A stretch of DNA of 19,603 nucleotides, from NCBI GenBank assembly GCA_035478795.1, contig DATIJJ010000040.1, forward strand, positions 1 to 19,603, written 5' to 3'. Each line of letters opens with the position of its first letter. The stretch's first letter is position 1. Shown in pieces: positions 1 to 5,991 of the stretch. The translations under genes were made by a program, and so were the position numbers. The notes under the pieces were generated by a model. The model was not told the origin of the DNA. It ran no database searches and saw only the letters and a list, made by a program, of their open reading frames with translations. The DNA comes from DATIJJ01 sp035478795 (lineage in GTDB: Bacteria; Pseudomonadota; Gammaproteobacteria; DSM-16500).

Positions 1-835
1 CTGGTGCTTCAGCTGCCTTTTCTGCTGCTTTTTGTGCTTTTCGCATTTTGTAAAGCTGATACGTATTTCGCCATGTATAGAGACCATTCAATCCGGCAAC
101 AGTCGATGCCGTCACCTTGATGGCTGTGATGAGTCCCGCGCTTAATGTAGCCAGATGAAGAGCAGGCGTCATCAATAACAATCCCACCGCTGCACCGGAC
201 ACACCAAGGACAACCGACATGCGGAGATTATCCAGAAATTGTTGTTTATGATGCTCAAATTTTTTGGAGTAGGCTCCCTTGTCCCTGTGATAGGTCAATC
301 CCATTTTAACGCCATGGATGAGCATCTTTGAGAAATGCGACAGGAAATTAATACCGAGCATCGCAACAAACATGACAGGCACGACCGTGAATGTCCCCAA
401 TGCATAACCGGTCAGCGCAGCAGTGACTTGCGGGATAAATTCATAGCCCAGATTAAAACCACCCAGGTTCCATTTTTGCTCCAGCATATAGCCACCGACG
501 GCAGCGGCAACTGCGACGACCTCAATCAATGTACTGAGGAGAGCAACGCCCACTCCCACTTTTTTTCCAAGGCTTTTATTTTTTTCCCTGCGATAACTCC
601 GGATCGTTTCGTAAGTCGCAAAAATGCTCACGCCGGTTGCTGCCGGGAACAGGATAACTTGCGCAGGTGATCCCAACACCAGTTCGATATTGGCAAACAC
701 AAAAGCAAAAATAGCGCCCTGGAGCCCAAGCAACCCCAGGAACTTTCTTTTGGGCGGTTTGGTATTCAGGATGGCTTCTTTGGTCGCCGCTCTCCGGGCT
801 GCCATTTCCGTTGCTGTCAGTCTTGCTGTTGCCAT
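1..835 (-). CDS. Unrecognised multi-spanning membrane protein, 3' end outside window
   Basis: I read an open frame of 278 codons from an ATG at 835-833 to the left edge without a stop, so the C-terminus is missing. GGAG lies 8 nt before the ATG. Hydrophobic stretches at about residues 32-54, 58-77, 94-117, 138-165, 205-226 and 227-250 suggest five or six membrane helices. They are separated by short basic or polar loops, including a Lys/His-rich loop near 180-200. The visible end is Ala/Lys/Glu-rich (AQKAAEKAAEAP) and probably the start of a helical cytoplasmic tail. I do not recognise the family and assign no function. It is separated from the upstream lipid-type cluster by 257 bp with its own -10-like box, so it is probably a separate unit. 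Confidence 0.8.
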   Translation of the reverse strand, partial: MATARLTATEMAARRAATKEAILNTKPPKRKFLGLLGLQGAIFAFVFANIELVLGSPAQVILFPAATGVSIFATYETIRSYRREKNKSLGKKVGVGVALLSTLIEVVAVAAAVGGYMLEQKWNLGGFNLGYEFIPQVTAALTGYALGTFTVVPVMFVAMLGINFLSHFSKMLIHGVKMGLTYHRDKGAYSKKFEHHKQQFLDNLRMSVVLGVSGAAVGLLLMTPALHLATLSAGLITAIKVTASTVAGLNGLYTWRNTYQLYKMRKAQKAAEKAAEAP

Positions 836-1092
836 AAATCACTCCAGGTACTTTAATTCATTGATTGCGGCAGATTTTATCGAGTCTGGCTTAAGGAAAC
901 CTTAAGAAATCGCAAGACTGAGGAAATGTTCGTAACTTAATGATTATACAGGGAAATTTTGATTTTCAGTCGAATCATCCGCCGTTGGTTTTTTATAACT
1001 TGTTGAATACATTAGATTTTTTATTTTTAGCACCTTTGACGATTTTGAGTAAAAATCATGTATCTTATTGATTAATAAGTAATTTTTTAAAT
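836..1092. other. Intergenic region upstream of the membrane protein gene
   Basis: AT-rich spacer between the GST-like gene and the membrane protein gene. On the minus strand it contains a TATAAT box at 948-943, and between that and the start codon a CTTAAGG-TTT-CCTTAAG palindrome at 890-906. No hairpin followed by a T-run in the minus direction was seen, so no intrinsic terminator for the upstream operon can be named. Confidence 0.5.
890..948 (-). promoter_or_regulatory. Candidate promoter and 5'-UTR palindrome before the membrane protein gene
   Basis: A perfect TATAAT (948-943 on the minus strand) would start transcription near 936, about 100 nt before the ATG. The matching -35 is poor: nothing close to TTGACA lies 16-18 bp upstream. 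Downstream is a 7-bp perfect palindrome with a 3-nt loop (890-906, arms CTTAAGG/CCTTAAG) that could be an operator or an RNA hairpin in the leader. Promoter role is inferred. Confidence 0.35.
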
Positions 1093-2061
1093 TCACCGCA
1101 CCCCCGCTGACGCCTCCCGCTGCCGCACTTTATTCGCCCTGATTTTAAAAAAATAATAATACGGAACCCGCCAGATACGCCGCGTCCACACCGACTCATG
1201 ATCGTTAAACGCCTTGTTATTTTTTTCAACCGATTCCGCCAGGGTTTTCATAAACGCCGATGGCATAGGGTCCCGAATCTTCCGCCTGACCGGCGCACGC
1301 CGTTGCCTATGGTTTTCAATCAATACCTCATAAAGCAATTTTTCGTCCCCGTGGTGTTCACGAAATAACATCTGCTGCCACTCAAACAATCCCTGAAGCC
1401 CCGGGTGTTCCCTGAAAAAAGGCACAATCAGCAAGGGCCTTAAATACACCGCCAATGACATATCCACCGCACTGAAACGATCATTCAGCCAATATTTTTG
1501 ATGCGCCCGTTTTTCAGCCAGTCTCAGTAAATCATTTTCCAGCGCCTCGTACAGATAACGCGATTCATTGAGCTCAAACCCAAACCGCTTGATGAGCAAC
1601 ATACCAAGGCACATGCCCGCTATTTTTCGAAGACCGGGCAAATTAAAAAACCCTTTCCAGATATCCGATAAAAATAATTGCGATAAAATCCCTGGATTTT
1701 CAAGAATAATTTGTGTGTAACCCAGTTTTCTTGCAACCACTCCCAGTGTTGAGTCAAGCTCAATTAAATATTGATACATCGCATCACTTTCATTGACTGG
1801 ATCCGGAAACAGGGCAGGTGACTCCGGATATGTTTCTTCCAGATAACGCAAGATCGGTGAAGAATCGCTGATGACGGTTTGAGTCTCACTGTCCTCTATC
1901 AATGGCACCAGATGACGTTGACCCACTCGGGAAAATTTTTTTATTTCCCGTTTGGTAAAGGCATTGATATTCACTTTTTTCCACGCCAGTTTTTTATAAT
2001 CCAGCGCCCAGCGAATTTTTTCGCAATAATGCGACCAGTGCAGCTCATAAAGTGTAATCAC
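1093..2061 (-). CDS. Long glutathione S-transferase-like protein
   Basis: The N-terminal ~80 residues show a thioredoxin-fold GST domain: beta-strand MITLYEL, a possible catalytic Ser10/Cys13 in the SHYCEKIR segment, the cis-proline LVP53, and the glutathione-contact Asp66-Ser67. A helical C-terminal domain follows, with the helix N-cap motif FSAVD. A further ~80-residue very basic tail makes it 322 aa, against 200-230 for typical GSTs. I chose the GTG at 2061-2059, because the frame upstream lies inside the hydrolase gene and lacks GST sequence. AAGGA lies ~10 nt upstream and the domain starts immediately. This start overlaps the hydrolase stop by 17 nt, implying coupled translation. It is the last gene of the cluster. 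The role there is unknown: glutathione conjugation, peroxide reduction or a structural role. Confidence 0.8.
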   Translation of the reverse strand: MITLYELHWSHYCEKIRWALDYKKLAWKKVNINAFTKREIKKFSRVGQRHLVPLIEDSETQTVISDSSPILRYLEETYPESPALFPDPVNESDAMYQYLIELDSTLGVVARKLGYTQIILENPGILSQLFLSDIWKGFFNLPGLRKIAGMCLGMLLIKRFGFELNESRYLYEALENDLLRLAEKRAHQKYWLNDRFSAVDMSLAVYLRPLLIVPFFREHPGLQGLFEWQQMLFREHHGDEKLLYEVLIENHRQRRAPVRRKIRDPMPSAFMKTLAESVEKNNKAFNDHESVWTRRIWRVPYYYFFKIRANKVRQREASAGVR

Positions 2062-2995
2062 ATTCTCTATTTCCTTCACGATTTGTTTTGCCTGCCAAAA
2101 TAAATGACAAACTGGTATTAACCACCTCCGGCGCACGCAAAATACGCCGATGTCCCAATCCTTCTGTCGTATACAGTGTTGAGATCGGATTCGCTTCGTT
2201 CAACTCAACCGCCTGTTGATAAGGGACTTCAAGATCCTTGCGATCATGAATAATCAACGTCGGGATCGTGATTTTCCTGATCAATTTTGAAAGCGCCAGA
2301 TTTTCCCATGTCCATCGATTTTCATAGCGATGCTCAAATAATTTTCGCATGCCGGAAATCACCTTTCGGGAAATAGCGAGTTTGTCCGCAAAATCTTCCG
2401 TAATCCATACAGCATTCGATGGACAGCCAATCAAAACAAGTCGCGCTGTTTTAATTTGATTTTCATGCAACGCCAATAACGTACACGCCGAACCAAATGA
2501 ATGCGTGATGATCGCATCCGGCGTACCCGCGATCTGCATGGCAGAACCGATGGCTGCGGCAAACTCAAACATGTCACTTTGTTTGCCGGAAGAAGCACCG
2601 TGCGCTGGACCATCGAGCGCCAGCACCCGATAGCCCGCATGGATCAGCGGATGAATAAAAGCACCCAGCTGACTGCCTCTGCCACCCCAGCCATGCACCA
2701 GTAAAACAGTTGGCCCATCACTTCCCCACTGATAAAAGCGGATGGCTTTATTCTGAATTTTCAAGGTGAACAAGGTGGCACTGGCAAGATAAGGTTTTTG
2801 CCATTCCGGAATGCCATGACGCGGCGGCGTCAGAAAAAAACGTAACGCCAGGCGTGCTGCAAGATACGGCGCAAGACAGGCCAGCCACTTAAAGCCTGAA
2901 CGGATCAGAGCCAGTTTCATTTTCAAGGATACATTCATTTTTTTACCCGATGTAAACGGATGACGCACTTCCTGTTTTAACCATTTTTTCGTCAT
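2045..2995 (-). CDS. Alpha/beta hydrolase, possible acyl thioesterase or lipase
   Basis: 316 aa. An N-terminal hydrophobic/basic stretch (residues ~28-56) could associate with the membrane. The alpha/beta-hydrolase core begins near residue 75. Visible elements are the oxyanion loop HGWGG (101-105), the nucleophile elbow THSFG with Ser166 (first Gly of GxSxG replaced by Thr), an acid in DRKDLEVP (Asp254) and His282 in GLGH. The complete Ser-Asp-His set suggests an active esterase/thioesterase. The start ATG is 3 nt after the acp stop and has only a weak Shine-Dalgarno. Met20 or Met26 would also be possible and would shorten the N-terminus. Next to an ACP gene, release of a modified acyl chain from the carrier is a reasonable guess but is inference; a lipase or other esterase is equally possible. 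Confidence 0.85.
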   Translation of the reverse strand: MTKKWLKQEVRHPFTSGKKMNVSLKMKLALIRSGFKWLACLAPYLAARLALRFFLTPPRHGIPEWQKPYLASATLFTLKIQNKAIRFYQWGSDGPTVLLVHGWGGRGSQLGAFIHPLIHAGYRVLALDGPAHGASSGKQSDMFEFAAAIGSAMQIAGTPDAIITHSFGSACTLLALHENQIKTARLVLIGCPSNAVWITEDFADKLAISRKVISGMRKLFEHRYENRWTWENLALSKLIRKITIPTLIIHDRKDLEVPYQQAVELNEANPISTLYTTEGLGHRRILRAPEVVNTSLSFILAGKTNREGNRECDYTL

Positions 2996-2998
2996 AAA

Positions 2999-3238
2999 TC
3001 AGTTTGCCTCTGTGACAACACGGTTAATGGTGTCAAAAATATCCTGAACCGTGACTATTTTTATCGTTTCATCTGAAAAGATTTGCTGAAACTCATCTTC
3101 CATCGCCATGATAATTTCGACTGTATCCAGCGAATCCGCGCCCAGATCCTCTGTCAATGACGTCGTGTTTGTGATCGTGTCGATTGAAACATTCAATTGT
3201 GACGCAATGACTTTTTTGACTCTTTCTTCCACATTCAT
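2999..3238 (-). CDS. Acyl carrier protein (cluster paralogue)
   Basis: 79 aa, the usual length for a stand-alone ACP. It has the phosphopantetheine attachment motif GADSLDTVE with Ser36, preceded by a DLG turn, and the four-helix acidic composition of fatty-acid-synthase ACPs. A GAGGGTG Shine-Dalgarno precedes the ATG. It carries acyl chains as thioesters on its 4'-phosphopantetheine arm in the cytoplasm. It is not in the usual fabD-fabG-acpP-fabF context. It sits between a methyltransferase and a hydrolase gene, 3-33 nt from each, so it is probably a dedicated carrier for this cluster rather than the housekeeping AcpP, although the motif is close to AcpP type and the housekeeping copy cannot be excluded from one window. 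Confidence 0.93.
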   Translation of the reverse strand: MNVEERVKKVIASQLNVSIDTITNTTSLTEDLGADSLDTVEIIMAMEDEFQQIFSDETIKIVTVQDIFDTINRVVTEAN

Positions 3239-3271
3239 GTTAACACCCTCTATTTATGATATTTGAAAAAT

Positions 3272-4123
3272 TTAAGCAATTTTTTTTAACGACATTTGTA
3301 ATAACGATGTATAACCGTTTTGAAAACTGCGTATCGCTGCATCAAAATAATGGTTATAGTGTGTAAATAATTCTTCTCCATATTTTTTAAGAATCAACGC
3401 CTCATTCTGCAACAACCGTTTTTTCCATTCCTGAAGAGTACGCGCATAATCACGGCCAATTTTTTTAATCCTGACCGGCTCATATAATTTATGAATAGCC
3501 GCCCCCAGATCGTCTATTTCAGGCAACACGGAACCCGGAAAAACGTGTTTCAGAAGATAATGCGTGTCTTTCATGCTTTGCAGGGTGTCCGGATTTTTTA
3601 CGGTAATAATGGTTTGCAATCCCAAATAAGCGCCATCGGTTGACACATCAAAACAGCATTTAAAAAAATCCCGATACACATTGATCTGATTGCCCTGCTT
3701 TCTGTCTTCAAACGAGGCAAAATGTTCCATCGCCCCGATCGAAACCACCGCATCAAACCGTTTGGACACACGAAACTCCGACCATGAACACAATTGAACA
3801 TCGATCAATGGCATCTTTTTTTGCGCAATATAATCATACTGCGTCTGGCTCAGTGTGATACCGGTCACTTTTTTGGCTTTCCGGACATGAATACAATAAT
3901 CAAGCATGCCACCCCAGCCGCAACCGATATCCAAAACCATATCGCCCTTTTTAACATTGGCAAAATCTGCCAGTCTTTTTAATTTGGCTTCCTGGGCATC
4001 TTCCAGCGTGGTGGCATTTTCCCAAACACCACAGCTGTAAATGCCATACCGGTTGTCCAAAAAACATTTAAAAAAATCCGTATCAGCATCATAATGAAAC
4101 TGAACATCGTCCTTTGTCGCCAT
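3272..4123 (-). CDS. SAM-dependent methyltransferase of the cyclopropane-fatty-acid / mycolic acid synthase family
   Basis: 283 aa, close to the ~285-aa single-domain mycobacterial mycolic acid methyltransferases and shorter than E. coli Cfa (~380). Visible family signatures: FHYDAD..FF near the N-terminus, YSCG with Cys31, the SAM-binding VLDIGCGWGG (63-72), GITLSQTQ (88-95), SIGAMEHF with Glu133, FPGSVLPE, and DYARTLQEWKKRL. Family members transfer a methyl group from SAM to a double bond of an acyl chain, giving a cyclopropane ring, a branch or a related product. The position that is usually His in the LHTI motif is Gln170 here (LQTI). SD AGGAGA lies 7 nt before the ATG. It follows a desaturase-like gene by 20 nt (or fewer), which fits consecutive steps. 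Exact product unknown. Confidence 0.92.
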   Translation of the reverse strand: MATKDDVQFHYDADTDFFKCFLDNRYGIYSCGVWENATTLEDAQEAKLKRLADFANVKKGDMVLDIGCGWGGMLDYCIHVRKAKKVTGITLSQTQYDYIAQKKMPLIDVQLCSWSEFRVSKRFDAVVSIGAMEHFASFEDRKQGNQINVYRDFFKCCFDVSTDGAYLGLQTIITVKNPDTLQSMKDTHYLLKHVFPGSVLPEIDDLGAAIHKLYEPVRIKKIGRDYARTLQEWKKRLLQNEALILKKYGEELFTHYNHYFDAAIRSFQNGYTSLLQMSLKKIA

Positions 4124-4143
4124 CTCAATTCTCCTGTCCTGTT

Positions 4144-4968
4144 TTATTGCTCAAAAACATTTTTTCGGTATTCCCTGAGCGCCTGCGTGGATTCAAACTT
4201 CACCTGAAACAGATGCGAAAAGCTGTTTAATACTGCACGGTTCACCTTGTTTTCCCATGGTTCATCAAAAAGAATTTCATGATTCAGCCAATGTTCCAGC
4301 CACCCGGGATCGGGTAATTTTCCATTGACCGTGTCATTCGGAAACAAGGATTTATTGACGTGTAAATTGGTCGGATGCATCGCCTTGTTTAATCGCGCAT
4401 TCGTCATCAATACGCCTATTTTGGAAAAAGCCAGCGTCGCTTCATGCTGTTTCAGAGAAACCGCTTTTTTCATGTATTCAAAATACGCGCGCGCATGCCG
4501 CGCTTCATCATTTGAAAGAAAGGTGTATATCTGCCGGATCACAGGTTCGGTATGCCATTCATGTGCACACCGGTACCATTGGTTCAAACGAACTTCACCA
4601 CAAAAATGCAGCGCGAGACTTTCCAGAGGCGGTGCCGTATCAAACGTGAAACGGACAGCCGCCAGTTCTTTTTCGGAAGGTAAATAATCCGGCGCAAACC
4701 GTCTCAAATATTCGAGCAACACCAGACTGTGTTTTTGTTCCTCGAAAAACCAGATGGATATAAATGCGGAAAAATCCACATCATCGGCATTATCCCGCAA
4801 AAACATTTCTGCAGTGGGCATGGCTGACCACTCAAGAATTGCGTTCATGCGAATGCCAGTTAACTGTCTTTCCGTAAGTTTGCTTTTATCAAATTTTTCC
4901 CAGCGAATATCGTGGGTCATGTTCCAGCGTGCTGATTCCAATTGCCTGAATATTTCTTGATATAACAT
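4144..4968 (-). CDS. Ferritin-like di-iron protein, acyl-ACP desaturase type
   Basis: 274 aa with the start chosen here. Counted from the longer frame (ATG at 4986) the putative di-iron ligands are Glu52, EEQKH (Glu83/His86), Glu131 and DEARH (Glu161/His164). This E...EExxH...E...DExxH layout on long helices matches soluble acyl-ACP desaturases and related ferritin-fold oxygenases; helix spacings of about 30 residues also fit. Such enzymes use O2 and two electrons to desaturate or oxidise an ACP-bound acyl chain. AAGGAT lies 6 nt before the ATG at 4968, whereas the ATG at 4986 has no Shine-Dalgarno, so I prefer 4968. The neighbours, a [2Fe-2S] protein, an ACP and a CFA-type methyltransferase, support an acyl-ACP substrate. 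Hydroxylase, or oxidase acting on another substrate, remains possible. Confidence 0.8.
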   Translation of the reverse strand: MLYQEIFRQLESARWNMTHDIRWEKFDKSKLTERQLTGIRMNAILEWSAMPTAEMFLRDNADDVDFSAFISIWFFEEQKHSLVLLEYLRRFAPDYLPSEKELAAVRFTFDTAPPLESLALHFCGEVRLNQWYRCAHEWHTEPVIRQIYTFLSNDEARHARAYFEYMKKAVSLKQHEATLAFSKIGVLMTNARLNKAMHPTNLHVNKSLFPNDTVNGKLPDPGWLEHWLNHEILFDEPWENKVNRAVLNSFSHLFQVKFESTQALREYRKNVFEQ

Positions 4969-4974
4969 AAAAAC

Positions 4975-4980
4975 ATCCTT
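4975..4980 (-). promoter_or_regulatory. Ribosome binding site deciding the desaturase-like start
   Basis: AAGGAT, 6 nt upstream of the ATG at 4968-4966. No comparable site precedes the in-frame ATG at 4986, so initiation at 4968 is favoured. Confidence 0.5.
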
Positions 4981-4999
4981 GATCATTTAGTTAAAGGGT

Positions 5000-5209
5000 T
5001 TATTCAATAAGACAACCTGCTTCTGCAAGATAGGTGTGAAGATTTTCGATGCAAGAACCACATCCTGTGTGACACCGGGTGTGTTCCTCCAGAAATTGAT
5101 GGAATGCTAATGGATGGTTTTTTTGTCTTTGCAAAATCTCCTGATAACCGGATTCAGAACAAAGACAATAAAAAGTCTCCAGTTGTTTGTATCGGCCACT
5201 TGACGCCAT
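5000..5209 (-). CDS. Small Bfd-like [2Fe-2S] protein
   Basis: 69 aa. Four cysteines in the Bfd-type arrangement, C15-L-C17 ... TGC50-GSC53 (C-x-C-x32-C-x2-C), match the bacterioferritin-associated ferredoxin/BFD domain; an extra Cys46 is present. Length agrees with E. coli Bfd (64 aa). The start is the ATG at 5209-5207, because a near-consensus AGGAGGG lies 4 nt upstream; the in-frame TTG at 5224 would put that site inside the gene. Bfd proteins deliver electrons to iron centres. As first gene before a di-iron enzyme, with 13-31 nt between them, it is probably the electron donor for that enzyme rather than for a bacterioferritin; no bacterioferritin gene is in this window. The partner assignment is inference. 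Confidence 0.82.
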   Translation of the reverse strand: MASSGRYKQLETFYCLCSESGYQEILQRQKNHPLAFHQFLEEHTRCHTGCGSCIENLHTYLAEAGCLIE

Positions 5210-5212
5210 GGA

Positions 5213-5219
5213 CCCTCCT
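5213..5219 (-). promoter_or_regulatory. Strong Shine-Dalgarno of the Bfd-like gene
   Basis: AGGAGGG 4 nt before the ATG at 5209; it decides this start over the upstream TTG. Confidence 0.7.
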
Positions 5220-5366
5220 GTCAATGAATGGTGCTAAAAGTTATGATTTTTTTAATGCAATTGATAAACAGAGATGCGCCTGAAAGCAGGCCAGTTGAGT
5301 AGAGAACGCTATATTGATATTTTGAAGTTGCCGAGGGGAGATGGAACAATATCTTAATTTGTTATC

Positions 5367-5593
5367 ACTTAACAGCGTTGTTGCGTAAAACAAGCGTCAA
5401 CCATGTTGTATGGTTATTCGAAGCCTTCATCGGAGCGTCATCCTGAGGCATCTTCTCGCCGAAGGATCATCTGCTATTTATAAAGACCTTTTTGCGTGAG
5501 CTTTGCGAACAGCAGCGGATCCTTCGGCGAGAAGATGCCTCAGGATGACGCTCCGGTTGAAGCCTGATGACACCACAACAACGCCTTACTTAA
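5367..5593. mobile_element. Possible MITE-like non-autonomous element
   Basis: Outer inverted repeats GCGTTGTTG (5375-5383) and CAACAACGC (5576-5584) enclose the 38-bp inverted repeat. ACTTAA occurs directly outside both ends (5367-5372 and 5588-5593) and could be a 6-bp target duplication. No coding capacity. The right end is 3 nt before the rplQ stop codon complement. The short TIR and duplication could arise by chance, so the mobile-element reading is inference. Confidence 0.35.
5431..5555. repeat. Perfect 38-bp inverted repeat made of two REP-like units
   Basis: The arm at 5431-5468 (begins CGGAGCGTCATCCTGAGG, ends CGAAGGATC) is repeated exactly in inverse orientation at 5518-5555, with 49 nt between. 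Additional pairing of CTGCT (5471-5475) with AGCAG (5511-5515) and of CTTCA (5425-5429) with TGAAG (5558-5562) lengthens the stem. Each arm can also fold on itself (ATCCT...AGGAT and GGC...GCC separated by TC/TC), as REP-type units do. It is likely a dispersed intergenic repeat pair; it could also stabilise or end the rplQ transcript, but no T-run follows. Confidence 0.9.
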
Positions 5594-5596
5594 TTG

Positions 5597-5974
5597 TTAC
5601 GCTGCAGCTTGACTCTGCTCTCTGCCAACCAGTTCCACAATGGCCATGGGAGCACAATCACCTTTACGGTTACCACATTTTAATACACGCAAATAACCAC
5701 CTGGACGTGTTTTAAAATGCGGTGCTATTTCATTAAACAATTTTAAAACCATTTCACGATCACGCAAACGTGCAAAAGCAAGTCGTCGATTGTGCAACGA
5801 ATCTATTTTTGCGAGGGTAATCATGGGTTCCATGTACATTCGCAATTCTTTCGCCTTGGCTACCGTCGTGGTAATCAGCTCGTGTCTCAACAAGGAAACC
5901 ATCATGTTCTTGAACATGGCCTTACGGTGACTGCTGGTACGACTAAAATATCTTCCACTTTTACGATGACGCAT
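5597..5974 (-). CDS. rplQ: 50S ribosomal protein L17
   Basis: 125 aa from the ATG at 5974, giving the family N-terminus MRHRKSGR; an ATG 6 nt upstream (5980) would add Met-Ser but is only 3 nt from AGGA. Visible signatures: SSHRKAMFKNM, the conserved ITLAKIDSLHNRRLAFARLRD-type segment around residue 60 and GGYLRVLKCG. L17 binds 23S rRNA near the polypeptide exit tunnel. It is the final gene of the alpha part, 11-17 nt after rpoA, as in other gammaproteobacteria. Nothing abnormal in length. Confidence 0.97.
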   Translation of the reverse strand: MRHRKSGRYFSRTSSHRKAMFKNMMVSLLRHELITTTVAKAKELRMYMEPMITLAKIDSLHNRRLAFARLRDREMVLKLFNEIAPHFKTRPGGYLRVLKCGNRKGDCAPMAIVELVGREQSQAAA

Positions 5975-5991
5975 ACTCATTTTCCTAAAAG

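Larger units (their letters stand above)
5210..5596. other. Gene-free spacer between rplQ and the lipid-type cluster
   Basis: 387 bp with no plausible gene on either strand. The half next to rplQ is a nested inverted-repeat element (see repeat entries). The half next to the Bfd-like gene (5225-5370) is AT-rich and must hold any promoter of the cluster, but I see no convincing -35/-10 pair; TTTATC-17 bp-CATAAC (upstream of 5235) is only weak. No hairpin followed by a T-run was found for either direction. Confidence 0.6.

Noticed and set aside
335..670. 111-codon plus-strand open frame
   Set aside because: Antisense to the membrane protein gene, which has a better start, Shine-Dalgarno and coherent hydrophobic pattern.
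576..842. 88-codon minus-strand open frame
   Set aside because: Out-of-frame overlap with the membrane protein gene starting at 835.
1064..1079. CTTATT/AATAAG hairpin after the GST-like gene as terminator
   Set aside because: Six A/T-rich pairs only, and the T-run is on the plus-strand side, wrong for minus-strand transcription.
5225..5300. Fur-box-like site before the Bfd-like gene
   Set aside because: AT-rich sequence but no convincing match to a 19-bp Fur palindrome on either strand.
5375..5584. CRISPR array
   Set aside because: Only one pair of inverted, not direct, repeats and no regular spacers.
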